Source: Bacteroides sp. AN502(2024)
GTDB taxonomy: Bacteria > Bacteroidota > Bacteroidia > Bacteroidales > Bacteroidaceae
Reading direction: 5' to 3'
Assembly (NCBI RefSeq): GCF_041227145.1
Contig: NZ_JBGFSP010000003.1
Location: forward strand, 3,534,001-3,598,000
Length of the DNA: 64,000 bases
A program made the translations under genes and the position numbers. Within the stretch, counting starts at the first letter, position 1, and the number at the start of each line of letters is the position of its first letter. This document shows positions 45,864 to 55,143 of the stretch, in pieces. The notes below the pieces were generated by a model that saw nothing but the letters and a program-made list of their open reading frames with translations, was not told the origin of the DNA and did no database searches.

Positions 45864-45957
45864 AATTCGTTCCACAGATGTAGAACTAAACAATAACAGA
45901 TGTGGAACTAAAGGGAAACAACTGTGGAACTAAAGAATAACCTTGGTGGAACGAATT
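45864..45957. repeat. 22-bp-period array bounded by a 12-bp inverted repeat
   Basis: Four units with core GTGGAAC (one variant GTAGAAC) are centred at 45883, 45905, 45927 and 45949, exactly 22 bp apart. The array is closed by a perfect inverted repeat, AATTCGTTCCAC (45864-45875) and GTGGAACGAATT (45946-45957). Same spacing as at 638-764, different sequence. Confidence 0.7.
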
Positions 45958-46027
45958 AATAGTAGTAATTAATCTATTAATAATCTAATATTGGGCGTGA
46001 GGAAGATTCACACAGATTGAACCCTGC

Positions 46028-46108
46028 ATGAATGTAGGTCTCAATGCCCGTGACTATATTGCAACTACAATCAGGCTGCTGATGCACGGAAATGATAATT
46101 ATGAATAG
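46028..46108 (+). pseudogene. Coding fragment, possibly from a transposase C-terminus
   Basis: An open frame MNVGLNARDYIATTIRLLMH ending in TAG at 46106-46108 looks like the tail of a larger protein. The GLNARDY segment is reminiscent of the C-terminal region of IS66-type transposases, but the piece is too short to be sure. No intact upstream part is present. Confidence 0.3.
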
Positions 46109-46263
46109 CTCGTTCCTATGTCAATGGCTGTATAAATATTATAAATCGTTAAATTTTAAAATACTCAAAAGTTCATTTTCTTGATTTCTAAGAGGGTGGA
46201 CGCTGTTGAGTGCTTACCTTGATTAACGCAATTCATAAATAAAAAATACGATATTAAGAAATA

Positions 46264-47238
46264 ATGGTAACAAAAGTATTAGTGACCGGGGGTGCTGGCT
46301 TCATCGGGTCAAACCTCTGTGAGCATCTGCTCGAAAACGGCTACACGGTGCGTTGTCTCGACAACTTCGCTACCGGTAAGTGGCAGAATATCATTCCGCT
46401 TATAAATCGCTTCCCCGAAACGTTTGAGATGCTTGTCGGCGACATCCGCAAAATCGAAGACTGTCACAAGGCTGTCGATGGTGTCGAATATGTTTTCCAC
46501 GAGGCTGCCCTCGGCTCGGTGCCTCGTTCGATCAACGACCCGATTACAACCAACAATGTCAACATCGGCGGTTTCCTCAATATGATTGTCGCCGCACGCG
46601 ATGCCGGCGTCAATCGTTTCATCTTTGCTGCGTCATCATCGACCTATGGCGATTCCAAGACGCTCCCCAAAGTCGAAGACGTAATCGGCAAACCTTTGTC
46701 ACCATACGCTATAACCAAGTATGTTGACGAGCTTTATGCCGACGTGTTCGCACGTACCTATGGAATAGAATATATCGGTCTGCGCTACTTCAATGTGTTC
46801 GGTCGTCGTCAGGATCCGCACGGAGCATACGCCGCCGTTATTCCGTTGTTTGTCAAGAAATTCATGAATCACGAAGCACCGAATATTAACGGTGACGGTG
46901 AATACAGCCGTGACTTTACTTACATCGACAACGTCATCCAGATGAATATGTTGGCGATGACAACAACAAACCCCGAAGCGGTCAACCAAATCTATAACAC
47001 CGCTTTCGGTGAGCGCACCACGCTCAATCAGCTTGTCGGGTACCTGCGCGAGTTCCTCGGTGCCAAGGATGACGCTATCAAGTCCATCGAAACGACACAT
47101 GGCCCGAATCGTACTGGCGATATCCCTCACTCATTGGCTTGCATCGACAAGGCCAAGCGATTGCTTGGCTACGCACCTAAGTTTTCGATGCGCGATGGTC
47201 TTAAAGAAGCTGTCGACTGGTATTGGGATAATCTATAA
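46264..47238 (+). CDS. UDP-N-acetylglucosamine 4-epimerase, WbpP/TviC type
   Basis: The 324-residue extended SDR has TGGAGFIGSNL (8-18), the catalytic Ser in AASSSTYGDS and YAITK. The context EDVIGKPLSPYAITKYVDEL is that of WbpP-like epimerases. It should interconvert UDP-GlcNAc and UDP-GalNAc (or their uronic acids), working with the dehydrogenase 18 bp downstream. Codons end in C or G much more often than in the genes that follow from 48610, marking this pair as a block of separate origin. Confidence 0.88.
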   Translation: MVTKVLVTGGAGFIGSNLCEHLLENGYTVRCLDNFATGKWQNIIPLINRFPETFEMLVGDIRKIEDCHKAVDGVEYVFHEAALGSVPRSINDPITTNNVNIGGFLNMIVAARDAGVNRFIFAASSSTYGDSKTLPKVEDVIGKPLSPYAITKYVDELYADVFARTYGIEYIGLRYFNVFGRRQDPHGAYAAVIPLFVKKFMNHEAPNINGDGEYSRDFTYIDNVIQMNMLAMTTTNPEAVNQIYNTAFGERTTLNQLVGYLREFLGAKDDAIKSIETTHGPNRTGDIPHSLACIDKAKRLLGYAPKFSMRDGLKEAVDWYWDNL

Positions 47239-47256
47239 ACAAAATACATAACTATA

Positions 47257-48531
47257 ATGGAAAAAGAGATTAAAATCTGCGTAATCGGTCTCGGTTACGT
47301 AGGCCTACCGCTTGCACGTCTGTTTGCAACCAAATATCCTACCGTGGGCTTCGATATGAACATCAAACGTTGCGAAGCCCTTATGGCCGGACATGATGCA
47401 ACGTTGGAAGTAAGCGATGAATTGCTTCAGGATGCTATCAACAACCACGGATTCCGTTGTACTGCAAACATCGATGACATCCGCGACTGCAACTTCTACG
47501 TCGTAGCCGTGCCGACCCCTGTCGACGAGAACAAGAACCCCGACTTGCGACCACTTTGGGGTGCATCAGAAACTGTCGGAAAAGTCATTTTGAAAGGCGA
47601 CATTGTAGTCTACGAATCGACCGTTTATCCCGGCGTGACTGAGGACGAATGCATTCCCGTAGTAGAGCGCGTCAGCGGCATGAAATTCAACTGCGATTTT
47701 TTCGCCGGCTACTCGCCTGAGCGCATCAATCCCGGCGATAAACTACACACTGTTGAAAAAATCAAAAAAGTTACTTCCGGTTCCACTCCCGAAGTAGGCA
47801 AACTTGTCAATGAGGTATATTCATCAGTTATTACTGCCGGGACGCACCTTGCGCCCTCAATCAAGGTTGCAGAAGCCGCAAAGGTAATCGAGAACTCGCA
47901 GCGCGACATCAACATCGCCTTTGTTAACGAATTATCGAAAATCTTTACCCTTATGGGCATCGACACTATGGACGTACTCGAAGCAGCATCAACCAAATGG
48001 AACTTTCTACCCTTCAAGCCCGGACTTGTTGGCGGACACTGCATCGGCGTTGACCCATACTACCTTGCGCAGTGCGCACAACGCTACGGCTACAACCCCG
48101 AAATTATCCTTGCCGGACGACGCATGAACGACGGCATGGGTGCATACGTAGCCAACTGCGTCATCAAACTGATGCTAAAGAAAGGTATACAAGTACTCGG
48201 TAGTCAAATTATTATCTTTGGTTTCACATTCAAGGAAAACTGTCCTGATGTGCGCAACACCAAAGTCGTTGATATCGTCAAAGCCCTTCAAGAATACAAT
48301 CTTGACATTACCATCTTCGACCCTTGGGCAAACTCCGAAGCTGTCCATCGTGAATACGGTCTTAAAGTCGTCAACGAATTACCCACCGACAAGAAGTTCG
48401 ATGCTGCCATAGCTGCCGTTGCCCACCATGAGTTCGACGGAATGGATATGACCGCCACCCTCAAACCCTTACATGTCATCTTTGATGTAAAGGCTACCCG
48501 CCCCATCGCAGAAATTGATGGCAGGTTGTAA
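47257..48531 (+). CDS. UDP-N-acetyl-hexosamine 6-dehydrogenase, WbpO/TviB type
   Basis: The 424-residue nucleotide-sugar dehydrogenase has the N-terminal NAD loop VIGLGYVGLPLA, VPTPVDENKNPDL, the glutamate in VVYESTVYPGVTEDEC, and the catalytic Cys in GGHCIGVDPYYLAQ. It oxidises C6 of UDP-GalNAc or UDP-GlcNAc to the uronic acid, with NAD. With the epimerase it would give UDP-GalNAcA, an acidic precursor of the capsule. Ends at a 12-bp inverted repeat. Confidence 0.9.
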   Translation: MEKEIKICVIGLGYVGLPLARLFATKYPTVGFDMNIKRCEALMAGHDATLEVSDELLQDAINNHGFRCTANIDDIRDCNFYVVAVPTPVDENKNPDLRPLWGASETVGKVILKGDIVVYESTVYPGVTEDECIPVVERVSGMKFNCDFFAGYSPERINPGDKLHTVEKIKKVTSGSTPEVGKLVNEVYSSVITAGTHLAPSIKVAEAAKVIENSQRDINIAFVNELSKIFTLMGIDTMDVLEAASTKWNFLPFKPGLVGGHCIGVDPYYLAQCAQRYGYNPEIILAGRRMNDGMGAYVANCVIKLMLKKGIQVLGSQIIIFGFTFKENCPDVRNTKVVDIVKALQEYNLDITIFDPWANSEAVHREYGLKVVNELPTDKKFDAAIAAVAHHEFDGMDMTATLKPLHVIFDVKATRPIAEIDGRL

Positions 48532-48542
48532 CATTATAATTC

Positions 48543-48585
48543 CACATGTGAGTTTCAAGCTCTGTTTGTCAGGAACTCACATGTG
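48543..48585. repeat. 12-bp perfect inverted repeat
   Basis: CACATGTGAGTT (48543-48554) and AACTCACATGTG (48574-48585) could form a hairpin with a 19-nt loop. There is no T run, so simple termination is doubtful. It marks the change from the GC-richer block to the AT-rich block. Confidence 0.6.
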
Positions 48586-48609
48586 AAAATATGCCATATT
48601 ATATAATTT

Positions 48610-49128
48610 ATGAACCCGTTTAAACTCTTATCAATTATTTATTGGCGCTTTATTGCTTCTCCGCTTAAATATGCGCGACATATTGGAGTTAATATAGGAG
48701 AACATAACTTGATTGGTAAGGACCATTGGTCTTCCGAACCGTATCTAATAACAGTTGGTAGTAATTGCCAATTAACTGATTGCAAAATTTTTACACATGG
48801 GGGGGGAAATGTCCTTCGCGATAAATATCCCGATTTCGATTGTTTTGGTAAAGTAGTAATTGGAAACTATGTGTATATAGGCTCAAACGCCTTGATAATG
48901 CCGGGTGTAACCATTGGGGATAATGCCTTAATTGCTGCTGGCAGTGTGGTTACAAAATCAGTACCGCCACGTATGGTAGTAGCTGGAAATCCCGCTAAAG
49001 TTATTTGTACAATAGACGAGTATTACGAACGAAACAAGCGATTCGATGTTCATTCCAAAGGTCTTAGTTATACTAAGAAAAAAGAAGTTATCATGAATGC
49101 CTCTACCGCACATCTGATAAATAAATGA
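48610..49128 (+). CDS. Left-handed beta-helix acyltransferase (serine acetyltransferase-like)
   Basis: The 172-residue protein has hexapeptide repeats (VVIGNYVYIGSNALIMPGVTIGDNALIAAGSVVTK, about 92-126) and the typical closing VAGNPAKVI. Such enzymes O- or N-acetylate sugars. Within the gene, at 48799-48806, eight consecutive G encode part of FTHGGGNVL; a change in length there would shift the frame early in the hexapeptide domain. Its stop overlaps the next gene's ATG by four bases. Confidence 0.85.
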   Translation: MNPFKLLSIIYWRFIASPLKYARHIGVNIGEHNLIGKDHWSSEPYLITVGSNCQLTDCKIFTHGGGNVLRDKYPDFDCFGKVVIGNYVYIGSNALIMPGVTIGDNALIAAGSVVTKSVPPRMVVAGNPAKVICTIDEYYERNKRFDVHSKGLSYTKKKEVIMNASTAHLINK

Positions 49129-50507
49129 GAAACAAAAGCGCTTATATTTGGGGTATTCTCGGTAAAATCGGTCCGCAAGGGATTAATTTGATTATTAATA
49201 TGATATTGGCCCGATTTTTAACTCCCGATGATTTTGGAAAAATAGGTGTTTTAGCTGTATTTATTACTGTTTCTATGACTTTGTCTGAGTCCGGACTTGG
49301 AGGTAGTTTAATTAAAGAAGATAATATTTCTAAGAAAGACTGTCAAACAGTTTTTACGTTTAATTTGGGCATTAGTATATTTTTTTACATTCTATTGTTT
49401 TTATGTGCATATCCTATCCAATATTTTTTCAATATACCGAGATTGGAAAACGTTGTGCGTTCTCTTGCATTGGTTTTTATTTTAAGTGCGATATGTATTG
49501 TGCCTAAATCTATAATGATAAGAGAGTTAAGATTTAAGGAGCTAACTATAATCTCTATAATTTCATATGTTATTGGTGGGATTGTTGCAATTACAGGCTG
49601 TCTTTTTAATTGGGGGGTATACGCTTTAGTAGCTTTTCAGTTGTCATTAGTTGCAACCACGTCCATTTTAACAAATTATTTTGCAAAGTATCATATTTCA
49701 ATCGGGTTTAATTATCATTCATTTAAAAGGCTATTTTCATTTGGAGCATTCACTACGTTATGCAATATAATCGATTCTTTTTATGAAAATATTATATCTA
49801 TTTTATTTGGCAAATTTGCTGGTTTGAGTATTGTTGGATATTATGACCAAGCAAAAAAAATAGAAACCGGGTCTGCTAATTCTATCGTTACAACGGTTAA
49901 TTTAGTGTCATTTCCAATTTTGGCAAGACTACGAACAGATAAAATAGCTTTTAAATATGAGGCCGACTCAATCTTTAAATATCTTTTACAATATCTTGTT
50001 CCGATATTATGCATAATATCAATTTATTCTAAAGAAATCATAGTCATACTATGGGGAAGGAACTGGATTGATGCAGCTCCGATTTTGAGTATTTTGATGT
50101 TGAATGGCATAGTGTTTTTATGTGAATCTCTTGTACGAAATAATATAAAGTCATTAGGCTCTGTCAAATTCCTTGCGAATATTACCATTATAAAAAGATT
50201 CATAGGTATTGGAATCATATGTAGCTTTTTGTTTATATCCGACTTTGCATTACTTTATGGTTTGGTAGTTAGTACATTATTGGGGTTTGTGATGAATGTT
50301 TGGCTATATTGTAGAATTATGTGTATTTCATTCGTTAAACAATTATCTATGTATTTTCAGTATTTATTGCCCCCTGTTTTACTGAGTGGGGTGTGCTTTG
50401 TTATTTATAGTTATTCTCCTTATAATTTAATCTATAATATAATAATATGTGCGGTTCTTTTGTGTACATATTATGGATTTATTTATAGGTATATGAAACG
50501 AGTTTAG
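49125..50507 (+). CDS. wzx: Wzx-type polysaccharide flippase
   Basis: The 460-residue, very hydrophobic protein has about 12-14 membrane helices and begins GPQGINLIINMILARFLTPDDFGKIG, the usual opening of the MATE-like oligosaccharide flippases (LPS/O-antigen type). It should flip undecaprenyl-linked repeat units across the inner membrane for Wzy. The gene is AT-rich, as Wzx/Wzy genes often are in exchanged sugar cassettes. Confidence 0.9.
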   Translation: MRNKSAYIWGILGKIGPQGINLIINMILARFLTPDDFGKIGVLAVFITVSMTLSESGLGGSLIKEDNISKKDCQTVFTFNLGISIFFYILLFLCAYPIQYFFNIPRLENVVRSLALVFILSAICIVPKSIMIRELRFKELTIISIISYVIGGIVAITGCLFNWGVYALVAFQLSLVATTSILTNYFAKYHISIGFNYHSFKRLFSFGAFTTLCNIIDSFYENIISILFGKFAGLSIVGYYDQAKKIETGSANSIVTTVNLVSFPILARLRTDKIAFKYEADSIFKYLLQYLVPILCIISIYSKEIIVILWGRNWIDAAPILSILMLNGIVFLCESLVRNNIKSLGSVKFLANITIIKRFIGIGIICSFLFISDFALLYGLVVSTLLGFVMNVWLYCRIMCISFVKQLSMYFQYLLPPVLLSGVCFVIYSYSPYNLIYNIIICAVLLCTYYGFIYRYMKRV

Positions 50508-50523
50508 GTATAATTTTAACTCT

Positions 50524-51984
50524 ATGAATATGATTTTTTCAGTTTTCGGAATAATACTTAGTCTTTTCTTGTGGCTTTTTAGCATTACAGGCAAAGATGA
50601 TAGCCTTTCAGGTTTATATCCTCTTTTTCTAGTATTGATAATATGCTATATTATACTATTTTATATCTCGGATAAAAAAAATGATGGTTCATTATCCAAC
50701 TGGGGGTTAAGACCTACCTATATTTGTCTTATCGGATTAATAATAGTAAATCTTCAATTCTTCTTTGACGAATCATTTTGTGCTAGAAAAATTGGCGACT
50801 TTATACCGGTAAGTTGGGCAGAACAATATTATGACAAGTGCTTTTTTGGAGGTTGCTTATTTATAGTTTTATTTTTATTAGCGAACTATCATACCAGGAA
50901 TTTCCCTTCTGTAAAATGTAAGACAGGTTTATTGCCAGTTAAATCTTGGGTTTATATCCAACTTGTATTCTTCCTATTATTTGTTATTACTATTGATATA
51001 GAGTCATTTTTGACCGGCACTATATATGTAGGCTCTGGAGCTTCTAACGCTGACGGAGGACTGTCTGCTTCTTTCGAAAGATTTTACGATGCTACAAGTT
51101 TAATAGCATTAGCATTATATACTCAGAAAATGGTTCGCAGTGGTGAATGTGTATCTGTAAAAAAATATATTAAATCAATATCTATAGTATTCTGGCTTCC
51201 ATTATGTGTCTATGTAATTTTGCGATTATTCAGTGGAGACCGAGGGCCGGTAATATATTCTACACTTTCGATTATTTATTCATATACTTTTGTCTCAAAA
51301 AAAATTATAAATATTAAAGTTGCAGTTCTATTCATAGCTGCTGGCGCTTTCGCAGTTACTTTACTAGGGTTTATTCGTAGTCGGTCTACTGAGTTGTCGT
51401 TTACAGAAAAGGTAGAGCAGTCACTGATAAGAATGAATGAGAAGAAGAATACCGAGATACAGTCGTTTTCTCCGTTTACCAAAGAGTTAGCCTCAAGTTT
51501 GAGATGTAACTTTGTAGCGGTGAGGGCTATTGAAGAAGGTGATGCAAATCTTTCTTTTGGAAAATTTACCATACTTAGTTCAATATCCTCATTTCCAGGT
51601 GCTCGGAAAGAATATTTTAAGCCCTTAGGCCTTTCCGATGAGGATTTTTCAAGCGCTGTATATCTAACACAGTTGTCTAATAAATCGAAAACGTATACAT
51701 ATGGTATTGGTTCATCTGTTTTTGCTGAGGCCTATTTAGATTTAAATATATGGGGAGTGATAATTGTGGCTATATTGCTGGGACGTATTTTCAAATGCAT
51801 TGACTTGAGTTATAGATATAAAGAGCTTTCTCCGATTGTAATTATTGTTATAATAAGATTGGCAGCTATGGCTATATATGTATCGCGTGATTCATTTTCA
51901 CATTGGGCATCATATATATTATCAGTCCTCATTATTTATTGGATTATTAATCCATTCCTAAAGATATTCCTAGATAAAGGTTGA
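50524..51984 (+). CDS. wzy: Wzy-type polysaccharide polymerase
   Basis: The 486-residue protein has some 10-12 membrane helices and a large extracytoplasmic loop (about 290-390, SFTEKVEQSLIRMNEKKNTE onward), with the motif FSGDRGPVIYS seen in O-antigen polymerases. The N-terminal half and the final helices are strongly hydrophobic. It should link repeat units in the periplasm. AT-rich like its neighbours. Confidence 0.85.
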   Translation: MNMIFSVFGIILSLFLWLFSITGKDDSLSGLYPLFLVLIICYIILFYISDKKNDGSLSNWGLRPTYICLIGLIIVNLQFFFDESFCARKIGDFIPVSWAEQYYDKCFFGGCLFIVLFLLANYHTRNFPSVKCKTGLLPVKSWVYIQLVFFLLFVITIDIESFLTGTIYVGSGASNADGGLSASFERFYDATSLIALALYTQKMVRSGECVSVKKYIKSISIVFWLPLCVYVILRLFSGDRGPVIYSTLSIIYSYTFVSKKIINIKVAVLFIAAGAFAVTLLGFIRSRSTELSFTEKVEQSLIRMNEKKNTEIQSFSPFTKELASSLRCNFVAVRAIEEGDANLSFGKFTILSSISSFPGARKEYFKPLGLSDEDFSSAVYLTQLSNKSKTYTYGIGSSVFAEAYLDLNIWGVIIVAILLGRIFKCIDLSYRYKELSPIVIIVIIRLAAMAIYVSRDSFSHWASYILSVLIIYWIINPFLKIFLDKG

Positions 51985-51991
51985 TTTTATT

Positions 51992-53074
51992 ATGAAAAAA
52001 ATATTGTGTTTTATAGATGAATTAGGACCTGGTGGTGCAGAACGTCAATTAGTCGGATTAGCATCTATGCTAAAAAATCATGGTTACGATGTTTCTGTCT
52101 ATTGTTATCATCCTATTTATTTTTATGAACCCATACTAAGTGAAAACGAGGTTAGCTTAATTAAAGAAAATAGTTTACCCCAAAATGTATTTCAAAAACT
52201 ATGGCGTTCTTTCCGGGTCTTAAAAAACGGAGGGTATGATTTTATCATTTCATTTTCTCCGGGTTCTTCTTTAGCGGCCTTAATTTGTAAGCCTTTCTTT
52301 CGGAAGACCAAATTACTGGTATCCGATAGAAATATGACTCCAGTCATTTCTCTTAAGCAAAAGGTGATATTCAATTTATATAGACTTGCAGATTATATTG
52401 TCCCAAATTCTTATACTCAAACAAAAATATTGGCGAAACATTATCCTTTCATGCAACCAAAATTGCGCACAATTACTAATTTCGTAGATTTTTCTAAATT
52501 TCAACCGAGTCTCCCAATATGTAGAAGTCGTAATGGAATTTTAAATATGATTGTTGTCGCTAGGCATGCCGTCGATAAAAATATTTCTAATTTTATTAAA
52601 GCTGTTTATATAGCTAAATCAAGGGGGCTTAGATTTAAAGTTGATTGGTACGGTAATTACAATAATCGAATTGGCGAGCAAAATTTGGGTCTTATAAAAG
52701 AATATGCAGTTGACGATATTATTCGTTTTCTTCCTCCGCATAATAATATAAAGGAATGTTACGCCAAAGCTGATGTCATGTGCTTACCCTCCGTGAGAGA
52801 GGGCTTTTCTAATGTTATTGGGGAGGCCATGTGTATGGGATTACCTGTAATTTGTGGGTGTATATCGGATAACGTAAAAATGATTGAAGATGGCGTAAAC
52901 GGTTATTTATTTGATCCCACCAGTCCTGACGATATAGCCGAAGCTATTGAAAAAATGATAAATACTGACGACAACCTTTTCAAAACTTTCAGCAACAATA
53001 ATTTAAAGAAAGCACATGAGATGTTATCAGCGACATCTTTTTTAAAGAAATACGTTAACATTATAGAATCTTAA
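51992..53074 (+). CDS. Glycosyltransferase family 4
   Basis: The 360-residue GT-B enzyme has the N-terminal DELGPGGAERQLVGLASML glycine loop and a C-terminal nucleotide-sugar site with the E-x7-E motif in PSVREGFSNVIGEAMCMGLP. Members retain the donor sugar's configuration and add it on the cytoplasmic side to the lipid-linked unit. Donor and acceptor are unknown. Eight bp separate it from wzy and three from the next gene. Confidence 0.9.
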   Translation: MKKILCFIDELGPGGAERQLVGLASMLKNHGYDVSVYCYHPIYFYEPILSENEVSLIKENSLPQNVFQKLWRSFRVLKNGGYDFIISFSPGSSLAALICKPFFRKTKLLVSDRNMTPVISLKQKVIFNLYRLADYIVPNSYTQTKILAKHYPFMQPKLRTITNFVDFSKFQPSLPICRSRNGILNMIVVARHAVDKNISNFIKAVYIAKSRGLRFKVDWYGNYNNRIGEQNLGLIKEYAVDDIIRFLPPHNNIKECYAKADVMCLPSVREGFSNVIGEAMCMGLPVICGCISDNVKMIEDGVNGYLFDPTSPDDIAEAIEKMINTDDNLFKTFSNNNLKKAHEMLSATSFLKKYVNIIES

Positions 53075-53077
53075 ATT

Positions 53078-53902
53078 ATGAACTTATTTGTTCTAATCTC
53101 TTGTATGCACCAAACTGATTTCAGTATAGTACAACGTACTAATGTTCAAACGGACTGTGTAGTTGTTAATCAGTGTGACCACAACATGGTTGAAGAGTTT
53201 GATTTCGTAAATAAATTCGGGCAAATAAAGCATTGTACGTTTGTGTCAACCACCGAACGAGGATTGTCACGAAGTCGCAACATGGCAATAGCTTTTACTC
53301 CAGACGATGCCATTTGTAAAATCTGTGATGATGATGAAACCCTTGATGACAGTTATGAGTCTACAATAATAAACGCATATCGTGATTTAGAAGATGCAAA
53401 TATAATAGCTTTCGAAGTAAAACGGAAGAATTTAAGTAGGCCATATCCTACATTAGCCAAGAAACTGAACTTCTTATGGTGCAATCGGGTGTCTTCAGTT
53501 CAAATTACTTTTAGAATAGATGATATTAGGAACAAAAACATATGTTTTGACGAACAAATAGGAAGCGGAACTGGCAATGGAGGGGGTGAAGATAACAAAT
53601 TCATGGTTACTTGTTGGAGAAAGAAACTTAAATGCTATTTCTATCCACAAAATATCTCCACGCTTGCAGAAGATTCCGAAAGTCAATGGTTTAAAGGATA
53701 TGACAAACGGTATTTTAAAAATTATGGATTCACTGCCCGAAGAATATATGGGTTGTTGCTGAGTTTAATGGTTATACCATATTATATATTCTCGCATTAT
53801 AAAAGTATTAGTGCCAGTATTTCGGTATTAAAAGCCTTGTTCTATAGCTATTGGGGTATAATGGAGAAAAGAAATAGAAATAGGCGTCCAAGCACTAACT
53901 GA
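53078..53902 (+). CDS. Glycosyltransferase family 2-like (GT-A)
   Basis: The 274-residue protein has a divergent GT-A domain: LFVLISCMHQTDFSIV, RGLSRSRNMAIAFTPDDAIC and ICDDDETLDD (the DxD metal site), and later GSGTGNGGGEDNKFM, which resembles the acceptor-side ED motif. A C-terminal amphipathic segment (ARRIYGLLLSLMVIPYYIFS) suggests membrane contact. Specificity unknown. Confidence 0.8.
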   Translation: MNLFVLISCMHQTDFSIVQRTNVQTDCVVVNQCDHNMVEEFDFVNKFGQIKHCTFVSTTERGLSRSRNMAIAFTPDDAICKICDDDETLDDSYESTIINAYRDLEDANIIAFEVKRKNLSRPYPTLAKKLNFLWCNRVSSVQITFRIDDIRNKNICFDEQIGSGTGNGGGEDNKFMVTCWRKKLKCYFYPQNISTLAEDSESQWFKGYDKRYFKNYGFTARRIYGLLLSLMVIPYYIFSHYKSISASISVLKALFYSYWGIMEKRNRNRRPSTN

Positions 53903-53943
53903 GGAATAATGATTCCTTTCGTGGCTGTAACATTCCTAATTGA

Positions 53944-54126
53944 TTAAATATTACAGTAGCGAAGATTTTTAAAACTTATACGTCCGGATATGCTGTCACA
54001 GATGACATGACGGCTGACAATATTATGTCACTTATATCGTCACCATTCGTTCGATTTAAAAAGGCATTACGTTGGAATTGCCTGTCTGTTGCCAAGGTCG
54101 TGTTAGGAGATACATACTTTCAATAA
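53944..54126 (+). pseudogene. C-terminal fragment of a lost capsule gene
   Basis: Between two glycosyltransferase genes a reading frame without a start runs from 53944 to a TAA at 54124-54126. It encodes ...KTYTSGYAVTDDMTADNI... and ends ...RFKKALRWNCLSVAKVVLGD.... Its codon use resembles the downstream GC-richer gene. It looks like the 3' end of a gene replaced by the AT-rich cassette, and fixes one cassette border. Confidence 0.45.
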
Positions 54127-54150
54127 GAACTAAACTTACAAAATAGAGCA

Positions 54151-55140
54151 ATGCTATCCGTAATTTGTCCGATATATAACGAGGAAAAGTATATCGGGGC
54201 ATGTATTGAGTCGATTTTGGCGCAGGATTACCCCAAGGATGACTTGGAGGTAATTTTTGCCGACGGGATGAGTACCGACCGTACGCGCGAGATTGTTGCC
54301 GCATACATGGCAAAATACCCTTGGATTCGTCTCATTGACAATCCCGACCGTATTGTTCCTCCGGCACTTAACAAAGCAATCGAGGCATCATGCGGTGACA
54401 TTATTATGCGTCTTGATGCACATGCCTCGTATGCTGATAACTATTTTTCCGCATTAGTTAGTGGAATTGACAAATATGAAGCTGACAATATTGGTGCGGT
54501 ATGTAAAACTGATGTACTGAATAAAACCCCAAGGTCATTGGCAATAAGAGCAGTGTTGGCGCATCCTCTCGGTGTTGGAAATTCGACATTCCGAACCGGA
54601 ATCTCGGAAGTAAAGGAAGTTGATACTGTACCATTCGGGTGTTGGAAACGTTCTGTATTTGAACGCTTTGGTCGCTTTGATGAAAGGCTGGTCCGCAATC
54701 AGGACATTGAATTTAATAAGCGTATTCATCGGGGAGGCGGCAAAATAGTGATTATTCCCGATACATATTCGACCTATTATGCTCGCGAAACATACAGCAA
54801 ACTTGCCAAGAACAACTATGGTAACGGTAAATGGAATATCCTCACCGTGTGGTACACACGACAGTTTAAGTCGCTGAGCCTTCGACATTTTATTCCATTG
54901 GTGTTTATCCTTTCCCTAATATTGCCGGTGGTTGCCGCACTATTTTGGACTCCGATGATATGGCTTGCTGTTTTCTCCCTGCTCGGTTACACTATCGTCA
55001 TCTCTGCTGTCAGTTTGGATATTGCCAAAAAACAAAAACTAAGATTTATAAATCTTTTCAAAACTTTTTTTGTTTTGCATCTCTCTTACGGGTGGGGTTC
55101 TCTTTCGGGTATTATCGAAACACCATTTGTAAAAATATAA
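54151..55140 (+). CDS. Glycosyltransferase family 2 with membrane anchor
   Basis: The 329-residue protein has a GT-A domain opening LSVICPIYNEEKYIGACIES, IMRLDAHASYADNYF (metal-binding DxD-like DAH) and NQDIEFNKRIHRGGGKI (acceptor motif). About two to three C-terminal helices (PLVFILSLILPVVAALFW and WLAVFSLLGYTIVISAVSL) follow. It resembles succinoglycan-type ExoA transferases. Codon use is GC-richer than in 48610-53902. Confidence 0.88.
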   Translation: MLSVICPIYNEEKYIGACIESILAQDYPKDDLEVIFADGMSTDRTREIVAAYMAKYPWIRLIDNPDRIVPPALNKAIEASCGDIIMRLDAHASYADNYFSALVSGIDKYEADNIGAVCKTDVLNKTPRSLAIRAVLAHPLGVGNSTFRTGISEVKEVDTVPFGCWKRSVFERFGRFDERLVRNQDIEFNKRIHRGGGKIVIIPDTYSTYYARETYSKLAKNNYGNGKWNILTVWYTRQFKSLSLRHFIPLVFILSLILPVVAALFWTPMIWLAVFSLLGYTIVISAVSLDIAKKQKLRFINLFKTFFVLHLSYGWGSLSGIIETPFVKI

Positions 55141-55143
55141 CGC

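Larger units (their letters stand above)
45678..46263. other. Intergenic region inside the capsule locus
   Basis: These 586 bp contain a 41-codon open frame (ATG at 45730, MITIENTELKSAIKLCTVLN) that I do not recognise, a 22-bp-period array (45864-45957) and a fragment of coding-like sequence (46028-46108). No intact gene is seen. The base composition of the coding genes changes across this gap, suggesting a recombination junction. Confidence 0.5.
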
